Assembly: GCA_020829485.1 (NCBI GenBank)
Contig: JAIVFU010000036.1
Span: 1-64,000, forward strand
Source: Nostoc sp. CHAB 5834
GTDB taxonomy: Bacteria; Cyanobacteriota; Cyanobacteriia; Cyanobacteriales; Nostocaceae
Length of the DNA: 64,000 nt
Reading direction: 5' to 3'
This document shows, in pieces, positions 44,776 to 53,568 of this stretch. Within the stretch, counting starts at the first letter, position 1, and every line of letters begins with the position of its first letter. A model generated the notes under the pieces. It was not told the origin of the DNA. It did not search any database and saw only the letters and a program-made list of their open reading frames with translations. Position numbers and translations under genes: made by a program.

Positions 44776-46080
44776 ATGAATATAGGCATCATTGGCGGGG
44801 GTATAACTGGGCTAGTATTAGCCCAACGTCTTTCAAATCAAGGACATAAAGTAACTGTATTCGACAGTAATAAGCAGCTTGGTGGACTTACCACTTATCA
44901 TGATTATGGGTTGTTTACCTGGGATCGGTTTTATCACGTTATCCTCCCTTCTGATACTCATTTAATAAATTTTCTCAGAGATATTGGTCTTGGAGATAAG
45001 CTGCGTTGGCATCGAAGTTTAACAGGCTTTTACGACAATCAAAAGTTTTATTCTATCAGTAACTCTATAGAATTTCTCCGCTTTCCTCTATTTGGAATTA
45101 TAGGTAAAATAAGATTAGCTTTTACTCTTTTGTATGGTTCACGCCTTAATAACTGGCGGCGCTTAGAGAAGATTTTAGTTGAAGATTGGCTATTAAAACT
45201 TGGTGGTAAAAGCACATACGAAAAGCTCTGGAAACCCTTGCTTTTATCCAAATTAGGAGAGAACTATAAGCGAATATCAGCAGTTTTTATTTGGGCTTAT
45301 ATAAAACGACTATTTTCAGCGCGAGATTCTTCATTAAACAAAGAACAACTTGGTTATGTCTCAGGCGGTTACAAAACTGTTTTTGACCATATAGAAAAAT
45401 TAGTTTACGCGGCTGGGGGTCATATCCACACAGGCGTTGCGGTGGAATATATCGCACCTCATCCAGAGGGGGGAATGTGGGTAGAATATCAAAGCAAAAA
45501 GGAACATTTTGATAAAGTAATCTTTACTGGCCCAGTTAATATTTTGCAACAGGTTGCTGCTAAAGAACTGGTGAAAGTTTCAGACACAGGTGAAACAGTA
45601 GAATACCTGGGCGTAATCTGCATGGTACTTATTACTCGCAAGTCTCTAATTCCTTATTACGTAGTAAATATTGCCGATAGAAACGTTCCCTTTACTGGAG
45701 TCATCGGGATGAGTAACTTAGTGTCTTTGCAAGAAACAGCAGGATATCATATCACATTCCTACCAAAATATATCCTTTCCACTGACCCGTTGTTAAAACA
45801 GCCAGATGATGAATTGCGCCAAGTATTTTTCCAGGGTATACGTTTGATGTTCCCAGAACTCAAAGCAGATGATCTTGTCGCAGCACACATTAATCGAGCT
45901 ATTAAAGTACAGCCGCTACAAGTTTTAAATTATTCAAGCCTTGTTCCAAAAGTGAGTACTGAAAACGATGATTTTTTCGTCGTCAATACCTCACAATTGG
46001 TCAATGATAGCGTCAACAACAACGCAGTCGTCCGACAGGTTGATGAATTTCTCAAGAAATCAACATTACTGAATTCTTGA
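44776..46080 (+). CDS. FAD-dependent oxidoreductase (amine oxidase/UDP-Galp mutase-like)
   Basis: 434 residues. The N-terminus is a clear dinucleotide-binding motif (IGIIGGGITGLVLAQRLSNQG, then VTVFDSNKQLGGLTTYHDYG). The remainder resembles NAD(P)-binding Rossmann FAD enzymes of the phytoene desaturase or UDP-galactopyranose mutase type. A C-terminal FAD-contact region ends in NNAVVRQVDEFLK. It lies between the small membrane proteins and a GT2 enzyme, so it may modify a sugar or lipid in the same pathway. The exact reaction is not clear. Confidence 0.8.
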   Translation: MNIGIIGGGITGLVLAQRLSNQGHKVTVFDSNKQLGGLTTYHDYGLFTWDRFYHVILPSDTHLINFLRDIGLGDKLRWHRSLTGFYDNQKFYSISNSIEFLRFPLFGIIGKIRLAFTLLYGSRLNNWRRLEKILVEDWLLKLGGKSTYEKLWKPLLLSKLGENYKRISAVFIWAYIKRLFSARDSSLNKEQLGYVSGGYKTVFDHIEKLVYAAGGHIHTGVAVEYIAPHPEGGMWVEYQSKKEHFDKVIFTGPVNILQQVAAKELVKVSDTGETVEYLGVICMVLITRKSLIPYYVVNIADRNVPFTGVIGMSNLVSLQETAGYHITFLPKYILSTDPLLKQPDDELRQVFFQGIRLMFPELKADDLVAAHINRAIKVQPLQVLNYSSLVPKVSTENDDFFVVNTSQLVNDSVNNNAVVRQVDEFLKKSTLLNS

Positions 46081-46119
46081 AAATTGAGAATGATATTTTG
46101 AAAATCACACGAGGTACTT

Positions 46120-46947
46120 ATGAGTCTTTTTGTTCTTTTACCGGCATACAACGAGCAAGAATCAATTCGCCCCTTGTTCAAAAAGTTTCAGATATTGCAG
46201 CAAATCTCGAATCTGGATATCCGGCTCATTCTTGTTGATGATGGTAGCAGGGATGCAACTGCTCAGACTGCAATAGAAGAATCTCAATCGTTAGGAATAT
46301 CACTGAAATTAGTCCAACATGCCAAAAATGCTGGTTTAGGTCAAGCAATTAAAACAGGTTTCACGACTTTCTTAGAAATTTCTAAAGAAGGGGATTTTTT
46401 AGCCGCGATGGATTGCGACAACACTCAACCACCAGAACTATTAATCAAGATGTATGAGACGATGATAGCTGGTAGTTATGATATTGCGATCGCATCCAGA
46501 TATCGAAAAGGCTCCAAAGTCATAGGCTTATCAAAATTTAGAGAGATAATGAGTTACGGAGCTAGCTGGCTTTTTAGAATTGCAGCCCGTGTACCAGGTG
46601 TAAAAGACTACACTTGTGGTTATAGACTGTATAACCGTACTTTCGTCAGTAAACTAGATATGTATTATGGCGAGAATTTATTCACTGAAAGTGGATTTGC
46701 TTGCATGATAGATTTATTGCTAAAAGCCAAACCGCTCAAACCAAAAATAGTAGAAATTCCAATGGTTTTGAGATACGACGAAAAGCCTAGTGCCAGCAAA
46801 ATGAAAATTCTTAAAACTATTACTCGAACTCTAAAACTATTGTTTAAGAATTTAACATCGCCAGCGCCAACATCTGCTAATTTAGGTCAGACTTTCAATC
46901 AGCAAGAAACAGCAAGAATTCCACTGAAAATAACAAATCGTAAATAA
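46120..46947 (+). CDS. GT2 family glycosyltransferase (DPMS-like)
   Basis: 275 residues. The GT-A fold shows LFVLLPAYNEQESIRPLFKK, LILVDDGSRDAT, KNAGLGQAIKTGF and the metal-binding AAMDCDNTQPP. The pattern is that of polyprenyl-phosphate mannose/glucose synthases (DPM1-like). No C-terminal membrane helices are seen. It ends the four-gene operon and a hairpin terminator follows. It probably makes a polyprenyl-phosphate-linked sugar that the small membrane proteins could flip. Confidence 0.87.
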   Translation: MSLFVLLPAYNEQESIRPLFKKFQILQQISNLDIRLILVDDGSRDATAQTAIEESQSLGISLKLVQHAKNAGLGQAIKTGFTTFLEISKEGDFLAAMDCDNTQPPELLIKMYETMIAGSYDIAIASRYRKGSKVIGLSKFREIMSYGASWLFRIAARVPGVKDYTCGYRLYNRTFVSKLDMYYGENLFTESGFACMIDLLLKAKPLKPKIVEIPMVLRYDEKPSASKMKILKTITRTLKLLFKNLTSPAPTSANLGQTFNQQETARIPLKITNRK

Positions 46948-47093
46948 ACCTGAGAAAGAATAAGCTCTCACCAAGAATTAACTGGATGGAAAAATGATAA
47001 TTTATCAACAGTATCATTCTAGGGATGAGCAAGGCATAAATCAAAAATAAGTTTGATTAAATTGTTGCTTCTACCAATATATATAGTTTAAGA

Positions 47094-47126
47094 AATTGGA
47101 AGACAGTCTAAGGCTGCCTTCCAATT
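47094..47126 (+). terminator. Hairpin after the GT2 operon
   Basis: AATTGGAAG...CTTCCAATT is a long stem with a second CAG/CTG pairing. The T-tract behind is short. It lies 147 bp after the GT2 stop and could also serve the convergent HEPN gene. Confidence 0.6.
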
Positions 47127-47227
47127 ATTTATGTATGAATATTTTCACTTTCTGGTTTGCTCATTTTCTGTGTCTAAAACATTACACCCAGTATTGCAAC
47201 TGATTCTCTAAACATTCTCTTCATTTA

Positions 47228-47836
47228 TTACCAGAGTACAACTATGCCATAGATAATTTGAATATTTTGCTTCATGCCAAGGTCAGTAACAGTAACAAGA
47301 TATTGTAACAACGCATCAACATCCTTAATAGCTTTAGCAGTAAGCCGAACTTTTCCAGTTGGTGTTTGTGTCCAAGAACATGCGGGAATTGGAAAACCAT
47401 GAGCAAAACTGTGTCTGACTTGCAAAATATCGTTTAGCATCTGTCGAGTTGCGAGTGCATTCATGCTTCTTTTTGACCAAACCCAATCGTTGATAGGGTC
47501 ATAGCCAGTATATTGAAACAAAAGGTTACGCGAATTATCTGCATTTGGTGTATTAAATTGTTTAAGCGATCGCTCTGCTGCATTTTTAGCAATAGAATGT
47601 ACAGCATGAAACTGAGGATCTAAAGGATTTGCGGTTACATCAAAAAAGTTGCGAACTAGTTCTTCAATATAAGCCTCCCATCCAGCAACAAACATCGCTA
47701 AAGCTGAATGGTAATAGACTTGAGTTTGGCTGTTTAATATTGGACGTAAGTGGGGATCTGTCGCAGTGTCACGTAGGACACGAGCCTTATAAGCCGCTTT
47801 ATTGTACCTGCTGCTGGTGATGGCACGGCTATGCTC
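47228..47836 (-). CDS. HEPN RNase-type protein (MAE_28990-like), start unclear
   Basis: The frame runs to the upstream stop with up to 203 codons. The HEPN core includes YYHSALAMFVAGWEAYIEEL and the catalytic RHSFAHG, an exact R-X4-H. The remainder is helical. Starting at the only ATG (47695) would cut the first helix. The upstream codons (SRYNKAAYKARVLRDTATD) look native, yet there is no ATG, GTG or TTG in them. The frame follows directly on the ParA stop codon in the same frame. An ATC start, a stop readthrough fusion, or a lost start are possible. HEPN RNases of this type act as toxins that cut RNA. Confidence 0.72.
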   Translation of the reverse strand, partial: EHSRAITSSRYNKAAYKARVLRDTATDPHLRPILNSQTQVYYHSALAMFVAGWEAYIEELVRNFFDVTANPLDPQFHAVHSIAKNAAERSLKQFNTPNADNSRNLLFQYTGYDPINDWVWSKRSMNALATRQMLNDILQVRHSFAHGFPIPACSWTQTPTGKVRLTAKAIKDVDALLQYLVTVTDLGMKQNIQIIYGIVVLW

Positions 47837-48871
47837 TTAGAGACAATTCACAAACTCTTCAAGTGCATCTCGATACCTCTTCAATGGCTCTGGATTTAAT
47901 TGCACTCGCTCCTCGCCAATTTTTTTGGGGCCTGGTTTGAGCTTGTGCAAAGGTGTACCAGTTGTTGCAGAAACTACACAAGCACTGTGATAATCGGGAA
48001 TTTCAATGAAACTGTTACTTGGTAAGTCTTTAGGACTAGCAAAAATATGACGATTCTTCTCATGTATATCATCCATAGTTTTCTTAATGATTTTGTTGAC
48101 GGCTATAAATGCAGAAGCGGCTTTACCTTCATACATAGTGACTCGATTACTTACAAACGTATGTAATTTGGGCACGGATACGCCTTCTTCTTTTGCGCGT
48201 TTAGCAAAGCTAATTCGTGCATATGATGCAGTATTGGGATCGCTAATACCATATAGAAGTGCAACCACATTCTCAATTGCACGACGCGAACTATCGTCTG
48301 CCGTAAATGGGACAACTACACCCTCTGCTGCAACTAGACCAAGCTGTGTGTATACAGCAAAACTAGGGTTACAATCAATTAAGAATAAAGTGTCTCGCTC
48401 ACCACTATATGTACGTAAAGCAAATGTTAAATCTCGCACCCAACTAAGCACCTGTTTCCAAGCATCAATTGGTATTTGTAGTTGAGATGTTTGCCTAATT
48501 GCTTCAGAAATTATTTCGAGAAGATTATCCCCACAGATGAGCCTCAGATTTTCTGGTATTTGTGGGTTAAATTCTCTTGGTTCACACACATAAGGAGATA
48601 CATCCGTAATCATTCGGAAGGGAGAGTTAAGACGTGCTTCTAGATAGCCAGCCACAGTCGAGCGCGGTGTTTTACTGCTTAAAGAATGTAGTGCTTTTGG
48701 ACTATTAAGATATCCCCCTAGTATGGTTTCTGAGACATTGGCTTGGGGACACAAGTCAATTACATAAACATCTGTATCGGGGTGACGGTGGGCATATTCA
48801 GCAGCAGCCACAAAGCAAAGAAAGCTTTTTCCCACGCCACCTTTGTTGTTCCAAAAAGCATACGAACTCAT
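47837..48871 (-). CDS. ParA-like ATPase paired with a HEPN protein
   Basis: 344 residues. The deviant Walker A motif is in FWNNKGGVGKSFLCFVAA, Walker A' in YVIDLCPQANVSETILGG and Walker B in TLFLIDCNPSF. It is longer than standard ParA and carries extra C-terminal sequence (about 250-344). No ParB gene or parS sites are seen, so plasmid partition is unlikely. Its HEPN neighbour follows with no gap. In such pairs the ATPase probably senses or controls the toxin. The combination is not a named defence system that I know. Confidence 0.82.
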   Translation of the reverse strand: MSSYAFWNNKGGVGKSFLCFVAAAEYAHRHPDTDVYVIDLCPQANVSETILGGYLNSPKALHSLSSKTPRSTVAGYLEARLNSPFRMITDVSPYVCEPREFNPQIPENLRLICGDNLLEIISEAIRQTSQLQIPIDAWKQVLSWVRDLTFALRTYSGERDTLFLIDCNPSFAVYTQLGLVAAEGVVVPFTADDSSRRAIENVVALLYGISDPNTASYARISFAKRAKEEGVSVPKLHTFVSNRVTMYEGKAASAFIAVNKIIKKTMDDIHEKNRHIFASPKDLPSNSFIEIPDYHSACVVSATTGTPLHKLKPGPKKIGEERVQLNPEPLKRYRDALEEFVNCL

Positions 48872-48872
48872 T

Positions 48873-48983
48873 TGTTATATTCCTTTTCTAGCTAAAGCAG
48901 TCGCTGCGGGTATTAGCAATGCTGTGGAACTTTTACCCCTATTGTCGCAAAATGAAACTGTATTTTATCTCGAATCTACATGA
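48873..48983 (+). pseudogene. Short C-terminal remnant
   Basis: The plus-strand frame reads IPFLAKAVAAGISNAVELLP, then LLSQNETVFYLEST and a stop. It has no start codon and is cut by the start of the ParA gene. It reads like the end of a larger protein, and the family is unknown. The rest of the gap to tldD (48984-49172) shows nothing firm. Confidence 0.35.
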
Positions 48984-49172
48984 AGTGCGATCGCTCTCCA
49001 AAGGGCGTTACTTAAATATTTCACTCACGCTTAACGAGGGGAAAGTAAGTTTCTCAGGTGAGGAAACCCCTACTACTTAATTGCCGACTCTGACTTTCAC
49101 TGATTTGTTAGACTGAACACACCAGGATTTTTCAGTCAAATCTCTGAACTACGCCAGCAGACGAGGCTACCC

Positions 49173-50645
49173 ATGCTTACAAGTACGCTACTTCTCTCGA
49201 ATCAACTTCCCACCCTGCAATATTCCTCCACACCAGAGCGTTTCGATGAAACCTGGGAAGCCCCCCTGGCTACCCTTTTAGGACTAGGACGCGCCGCAGG
49301 TGCTGACTTCATCGAATTATTTTTAGAGCGTCGCAACTATATTAGTTGCCTTGCAGAAGACGACTCCATCACTAGTATTTCACCCAGTCTGTCTACAGGC
49401 GCGGGAGTCAGAGTATTTCGCGGCAAAGCTGATTGCTACGTCAGCACCAATGACCTTTCGTTTTCCGGCTTGAAAGCAGCTTTAGAAAAAGGTCTTTCTA
49501 TCCTGGGATTGCAACTACCCACTCCTAAAGCTTTCATCCCAGAAATCAACCTAGAATTATTGAGAGATTACGCCACCAAAAGAGGTAAAGATGCATGGCT
49601 ACCAGTGTGTAGCTCCATCCGAGAAATGGGAGAAGTCCTCCTTGATGGTACTGCCAACCTGAAGCAAAAAGCTAGCCACGTCCAATCGCGCCGTGCTACC
49701 TATTTCCGGGATTGGCAAGAAGTTTTAATCGCCGCCAGTGACGGCACTTTTGCCCGTGACATTCGCCTCACTCAGTCAGTAGGATTCAACCTGTTGTGTG
49801 CTGATGGTGCTAATCGTGCTTCCATCGGTGAACGTGCTGGTAACACCAGCGATGCCAACTTCTTGAGGACTTGGGATTCTCAACAAGCTGCCGAAAAAAT
49901 AGCAGAATCTGCTGGCAAAATGCTCTACGCCGATTATGTAGAATCAGGTACTTACCCGATTATTATGGCGAATCACTTTGGCGGCGTAATCTTCCACGAA
50001 GCTTGCGGACACCTGTTAGAAACCACTCAAATTGAACGCAAGACCACTCCCTTTGCTGACAAAAAAGGCGAAAAAATTGCCCACGAAAGTTTGACAGCCT
50101 GGGATGAAGGGCGTTCTGAAAATGCCTTCGGGACAATTGACATGGATGACGAAGGTATGCCTGCTCAAAGAACCCTATTAATTGAAAAAGGCGTTCTCAA
50201 AAACTTCTTAGCAGATAGAACAGGTTCTGTACGCACCGGACACCCCAGAACTGGAAGTGGACGCCGCCAAAATTATACCTTTGCTGCTGCTAGCCGGATG
50301 CGTAATACTTATATTGATTCTGGCGAATATAGCATTGATGATTTATTTACCTCTGTTGATAAAGGTATTTACTGTAAAAAGATGGGTGGCGGCAGCGTTG
50401 GTGCTACAGGCCAATTTAACTTTAGTGTTGATGAAGCTTATTTGATTGAAAATGGCAAAATCACCAAACCGCTAAAGGGAGCAATTCTAATTGGTGAAGC
50501 TAAGGAAATTATGAATAAAATTTCTATGTGTTCCCAAGATTTGGAAATTGCACCAGGTTTTTGTGGCTCTGTCAGTGGCAGTATTTACACCACAGTAGGA
50601 CAACCCCACATTAAGGTTGATTCTATTACCGTCGGTGGAAGATAA
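49173..50645 (+). CDS. tldD: Metalloprotease TldD
   Basis: 490 residues of the TldD/PmbA family. The Zn-binding HExxxH is in [16 protein letters not shown], and the C-terminal beta-rich body has [16 protein letters not shown] elements and [19 protein letters not shown]. TldD with TldE forms a heterodimeric protease that processes peptides such as microcin B17 precursors and antitoxin CcdA. The TldE gene follows 260 bp downstream in the same direction. Length and motifs are standard. Confidence 0.93.
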   Translation: MLTSTLLLSNQLPTLQYSSTPERFDETWEAPLATLLGLGRAAGADFIELFLERRNYISCLAEDDSITSISPSLSTGAGVRVFRGKADCYVSTNDLSFSGLKAALEKGLSILGLQLPTPKAFIPEINLELLRDYATKRGKDAWLPVCSSIREMGEVLLDGTANLKQKASHVQSRRATYFRDWQEVLIAASDGTFARDIRLTQSVGFNLLCADGANRASIGERAGNTSDANFLRTWDSQQAAEKIAESAGKMLYADYVESGTYPIIMANHFGGVIFHEACGHLLETTQIERKTTPFADKKGEKIAHESLTAWDEGRSENAFGTIDMDDEGMPAQRTLLIEKGVLKNFLADRTGSVRTGHPRTGSGRRQNYTFAAASRMRNTYIDSGEYSIDDLFTSVDKGIYCKKMGGGSVGATGQFNFSVDEAYLIENGKITKPLKGAILIGEAKEIMNKISMCSQDLEIAPGFCGSVSGSIYTTVGQPHIKVDSITVGGR

Positions 50646-50648
50646 TAA

Positions 50649-50904
50649 TTTTGGATTTGAGATTTTGGATTTTGGATTGTGAATGAGCAGAATATTGTGT
50701 CAATAAAAAGCTACGAGACAAATATAAGTCATAAGCTAAACCACATCTAGCATAATACTCAGTTGTAGGGTGGGCGTTTCGCCCGCTCAGGAAATACAAG
50801 CAAATTTTATGTGCAAAAGCTTAACATCCAAAATCCAAAAATATAATATCCAAAATAAAATCGCTCCCAATCCAAAATCTAAAATTCAAAATCTAAAATT
50901 GACT
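50649..50904. repeat. Inverted heptamer repeat cluster between tldD and pmbA
   Basis: TTTTGGAT-type heptamers (50649-50680) face complementary ATCCAAAAT-type units (50826-50900). The latter are read in frame in front of pmbA and would add about 45 low-complexity residues, which is one reason to reject the upstream start. A GGGCGTTTCGCCC hairpin lies near 50771. Confidence 0.7.
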
Positions 50905-52245
50905 ATGCCAAATATCAATGAGATTGCAAATTCTGCCAAGGATAATGCTGAGAAGCTTGGTATTAAGAAATTCGACATTTATGGCTCAACAGTAGATGAT
51001 ACTAGCGTGCAAGTAGACCAAGGTGAGCCAAAACAAGTCAAAGCCTCAAATCGCTCTGGTGTTACTGTTCGTGTCTGGAATGAAGATAATACAATGGGTG
51101 TCACCAGCACCACAGATGTAGACCCCAAAGGACTGGAATTAGCTTTGAAAACTGCCTACGAAGCTAGTTTCTTTGGTGTTAAAGAAAATGTTCCTGATTT
51201 TAGTCCAGAAGCTACTTCTCCTATTGCAAATAAACCTCAAGATAAGACACCCCAAGCACCTGTTGCTGAACTCATAGAAAGATTATTGGTAGCTGAAAAA
51301 GAACTACTAGCAGCTCATCCAGCAATTAAAGGTGTGCCTTATAATGGGTTATCGCAAAGAGATATTGACAGATTTTATCTCAATAGCGACGGTGCGGTGA
51401 GAACTGAATCTCATTCTTTAGCATCAGTTTATCTTTACAGCAAAACTGAGGAAGAAGGAAAAAAACCTCGCAGTGCAGGTGCTTTTAGAATCAACCATAG
51501 TTTAGATAATTTAGACATCAATGGTTGCATCAAAGAAACCGCAGATAAAACTATCAGTCACTTGAACTATGAAAAAATCAAAACTGGTAAATATCGGGTT
51601 GTTTTTTCACCGGAAGCTTTCTTAAGTCTGTTGGGTGGTTTTTCTAACTTGTTCAACGCTCAAAGTATTTTGGACAACCAAAGCTTATCTACTGCTGATG
51701 ATTTAGGTAGAGAAATTGCTTCTCCTCTGCTTTCAGTTTTTGATGATGCACTTCACCCAGCTAACGTAGGCGCAGAAAGTTTTGATGGTGAAGGAACTCC
51801 GACTCGTCAGGTTTCGCTCATTGAAAATGGTGTTTTAAAAAGCTTTCTCCACAGTGCAGGCACTGCCAAAAGGTTCAATACCCAGCCAACAGGTAATGCC
51901 AGTATTGGTGCAAAGGTAAGCGTTAGTCCCAATTTTTATCACGTTTTTTCAACAGCAACTCCTGAAGAAGAGTTAAGTTTAGAAACTGCTGAAAATGTGA
52001 TTTTTATCGATGATTTACAAGCTCTCCATGCTGGAGTTAAAGCTTTGCAAGGTTCGTTTTCTTTGCCGTTTGATGGTTGGCTAGTTAATAAGGGTGTCAA
52101 GACGAGTATAGAGTCAGCAACAGTTGCTGGCGATTTCTTAGAAGTTCTGAAGTCAATTATTTATGTAGAAAAAGAGCCAGAGTTAACGCCAGGGGGAGTT
52201 TGCCCAAAAATCTGGGTTAATGAACTGTCGATTACTGGTGAGTAA
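50905..52245 (+). CDS. pmbA: TldE/PmbA metalloprotease subunit
   Basis: 446 residues from the ATG beginning MPNINEIANSAKDNAEKLG. The body matches TldD-like proteins but lacks the HExxxH motif, as in PmbA (TldE). Conserved elements are VRVWNEDNTMGVTSTTDVD, NSDGAVRTESHSLASVYLYS and the C-terminal VAGDFLEVLKSI. An upstream in-frame start would add 45 residues encoded by ATCCAAAAT-type heptamers, so I reject it. It pairs with TldD for intracellular peptide processing. Confidence 0.91.
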   Translation: MPNINEIANSAKDNAEKLGIKKFDIYGSTVDDTSVQVDQGEPKQVKASNRSGVTVRVWNEDNTMGVTSTTDVDPKGLELALKTAYEASFFGVKENVPDFSPEATSPIANKPQDKTPQAPVAELIERLLVAEKELLAAHPAIKGVPYNGLSQRDIDRFYLNSDGAVRTESHSLASVYLYSKTEEEGKKPRSAGAFRINHSLDNLDINGCIKETADKTISHLNYEKIKTGKYRVVFSPEAFLSLLGGFSNLFNAQSILDNQSLSTADDLGREIASPLLSVFDDALHPANVGAESFDGEGTPTRQVSLIENGVLKSFLHSAGTAKRFNTQPTGNASIGAKVSVSPNFYHVFSTATPEEELSLETAENVIFIDDLQALHAGVKALQGSFSLPFDGWLVNKGVKTSIESATVAGDFLEVLKSIIYVEKEPELTPGGVCPKIWVNELSITGE

Positions 52246-52315
52246 AAGTTAAAAAGTAGAGAGTTAGGAGTTCAATTTAACTCTTAACTCATCACTTTGA
52301 AATCATTATTCACCA

Positions 52316-52756
52316 TTAGTATTCACCACCAATGCTAATGGCAGTATTAAATACATCAGCACCGCTTAAATCAATATTAGCCATAACAGCCCCATCTACG
52401 TCAGTATTATATAAATGAGCATTACTCAAATCAACATTGGTGAGATTAGCATTATTTAGGCTAGTACCACTGACAAAAGCATCTGTGAGATTAGCAGACT
52501 TCAAATTGGCACCAGTTAAATCAGCACCTTCTAGGTTAGCACCTTCGAGATTAGCTCCTTTTAAATTTGCATTTCTGAGGTCAACACCTATCAAGTGAGC
52601 GCCTTTGAGGTTTGCTCCTGTTAAATTACATCCAAAACATTCTCTAGTTTCCAGCAAGCGCCGGACAGAAGCGGAGTTTTCTGCTTTGACGGAAAGGGGA
52701 GCAGCTAAAGATAGCGTGCTGAGTATGGCTGCTGCCGTCAAAAAAATTCGTTTCAT
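52316..52756 (-). CDS. Exported pentapeptide-repeat protein
   Basis: 146 residues. A signal peptide (about 1-25) is followed by a conserved RRLLETRECFGCNLTGANLKGA, typical of cyanobacterial secreted members. About 20 pentapeptides A(D/N)LxG then make a right-handed beta-helix. The two cysteines in CFGC may bond. The ATG at 52756 has a good GGAGG ribosome site; an upstream in-frame start has none. Function is unknown; such helices often bind proteins or mimic DNA. It probably acts in the thylakoid lumen or periplasm. Confidence 0.88.
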   Translation of the reverse strand: MKRIFLTAAAILSTLSLAAPLSVKAENSASVRRLLETRECFGCNLTGANLKGAHLIGVDLRNANLKGANLEGANLEGADLTGANLKSANLTDAFVSGTSLNNANLTNVDLSNAHLYNTDVDGAVMANIDLSGADVFNTAISIGGEY

Positions 52757-52944
52757 ATTTACCTCCGACACTTCTAGAAGTCATTAAATTTTTGAACTTC
52801 TACGATACCAGTGTGCCAAGATTACAGAATTCTGTACTCATGCGATCGGAGGAATATATAATATCTATGAGATTAGGTATTCTTGTTTAAGCTAGTCCGA
52901 TCGAACTAATATTAATATTATTGGACTCAACTGCAAACCACTAT

Positions 52945-53050
52945 ATAAGTAGGACGGCGGAAATAATTTGCATGTTTGTAGTAAGGACTTTAGTCCTAAA
53001 AGAAGGACTGAAGTCCTTACTACGAACTGAATTACAATAACTTTACATTA
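52945..53050. repeat. 105-bp repeat, second copy (inverted)
   Basis: This is the reverse-orientation partner of 42162-42266, with the hairpin GGACTTTAGTCC/GGACTGAAGTCC. It fills the gap between the two pentapeptide-repeat genes. Confidence 0.75.
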
Positions 53051-53090
53051 GTTAACATAGTTTGAATTATTCACACCGACTTACTTATTT

Positions 53091-53510
53091 TTAGTCGTTA
53101 ATTGTTCCATCAGGCATGACCGCACCACGCAAATCTGCACCACTCAAATTTGCACCACGCAAATCGGCATCCATCAAGTTACTATCCAGCATATACGCCA
53201 AAGTTAAATTGGCATTACGCAAATCAGCACCCTGCAAAGTTGCACCATGTAAATTAGCATCATGCAAGTTTGCACTGATTAAACTTGCCTGATTTAGGTT
53301 CGCGCCACTTAGCTTTGTGCAAACTAGATTTGCCTGATTCAGGATTCCCCGATTTAAATAGCTAAAAATTAGGATTGCATTACCCAAATCTGCCTTATTT
53401 AAAGTTATACCAATCAAGTCTGCACCAAACAAATTTACGCCGTTTAAGTTTGCCTCAAAAAACTTTGTTTCTCCATTTTCATATCGCTTAAGAAGTTCAT
53501 TGGCATCCAT
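53091..53510 (-). CDS. Cytoplasmic pentapeptide-repeat protein
   Basis: 139 residues. The N-terminus MDANELLKRYENGETKFFEA is the usual cap of cytoplasmic pentapeptide proteins, followed by about 22 repeats (LNGVNLFGADLIG, LSGANLNQASLIS and LRGANLSGADLRG are examples). No signal peptide. A beta-helix is expected. The role is unknown; some relatives protect gyrase by mimicking DNA. The neighbouring exported member is separate and not in the same transcript. Confidence 0.88.
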   Translation of the reverse strand: MDANELLKRYENGETKFFEANLNGVNLFGADLIGITLNKADLGNAILIFSYLNRGILNQANLVCTKLSGANLNQASLISANLHDANLHGATLQGADLRNANLTLAYMLDSNLMDADLRGANLSGADLRGAVMPDGTIND

Positions 53511-53568
53511 ATTTTTTCCTATTAATTACCACAGTTTTTCCAGCATCAACAATAGTCAAAAGTTGCCA

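Noticed and set aside
47837..48871. Plasmid partition locus
   Set aside because: No ParB gene, no parS-like repeats, and the partner is a HEPN protein.
50770..50904. N-terminal extension of pmbA
   Set aside because: The 45 residues are encoded by ATCCAAAAT-type heptamers and not by family sequence; the ATG at 50905 fits better.
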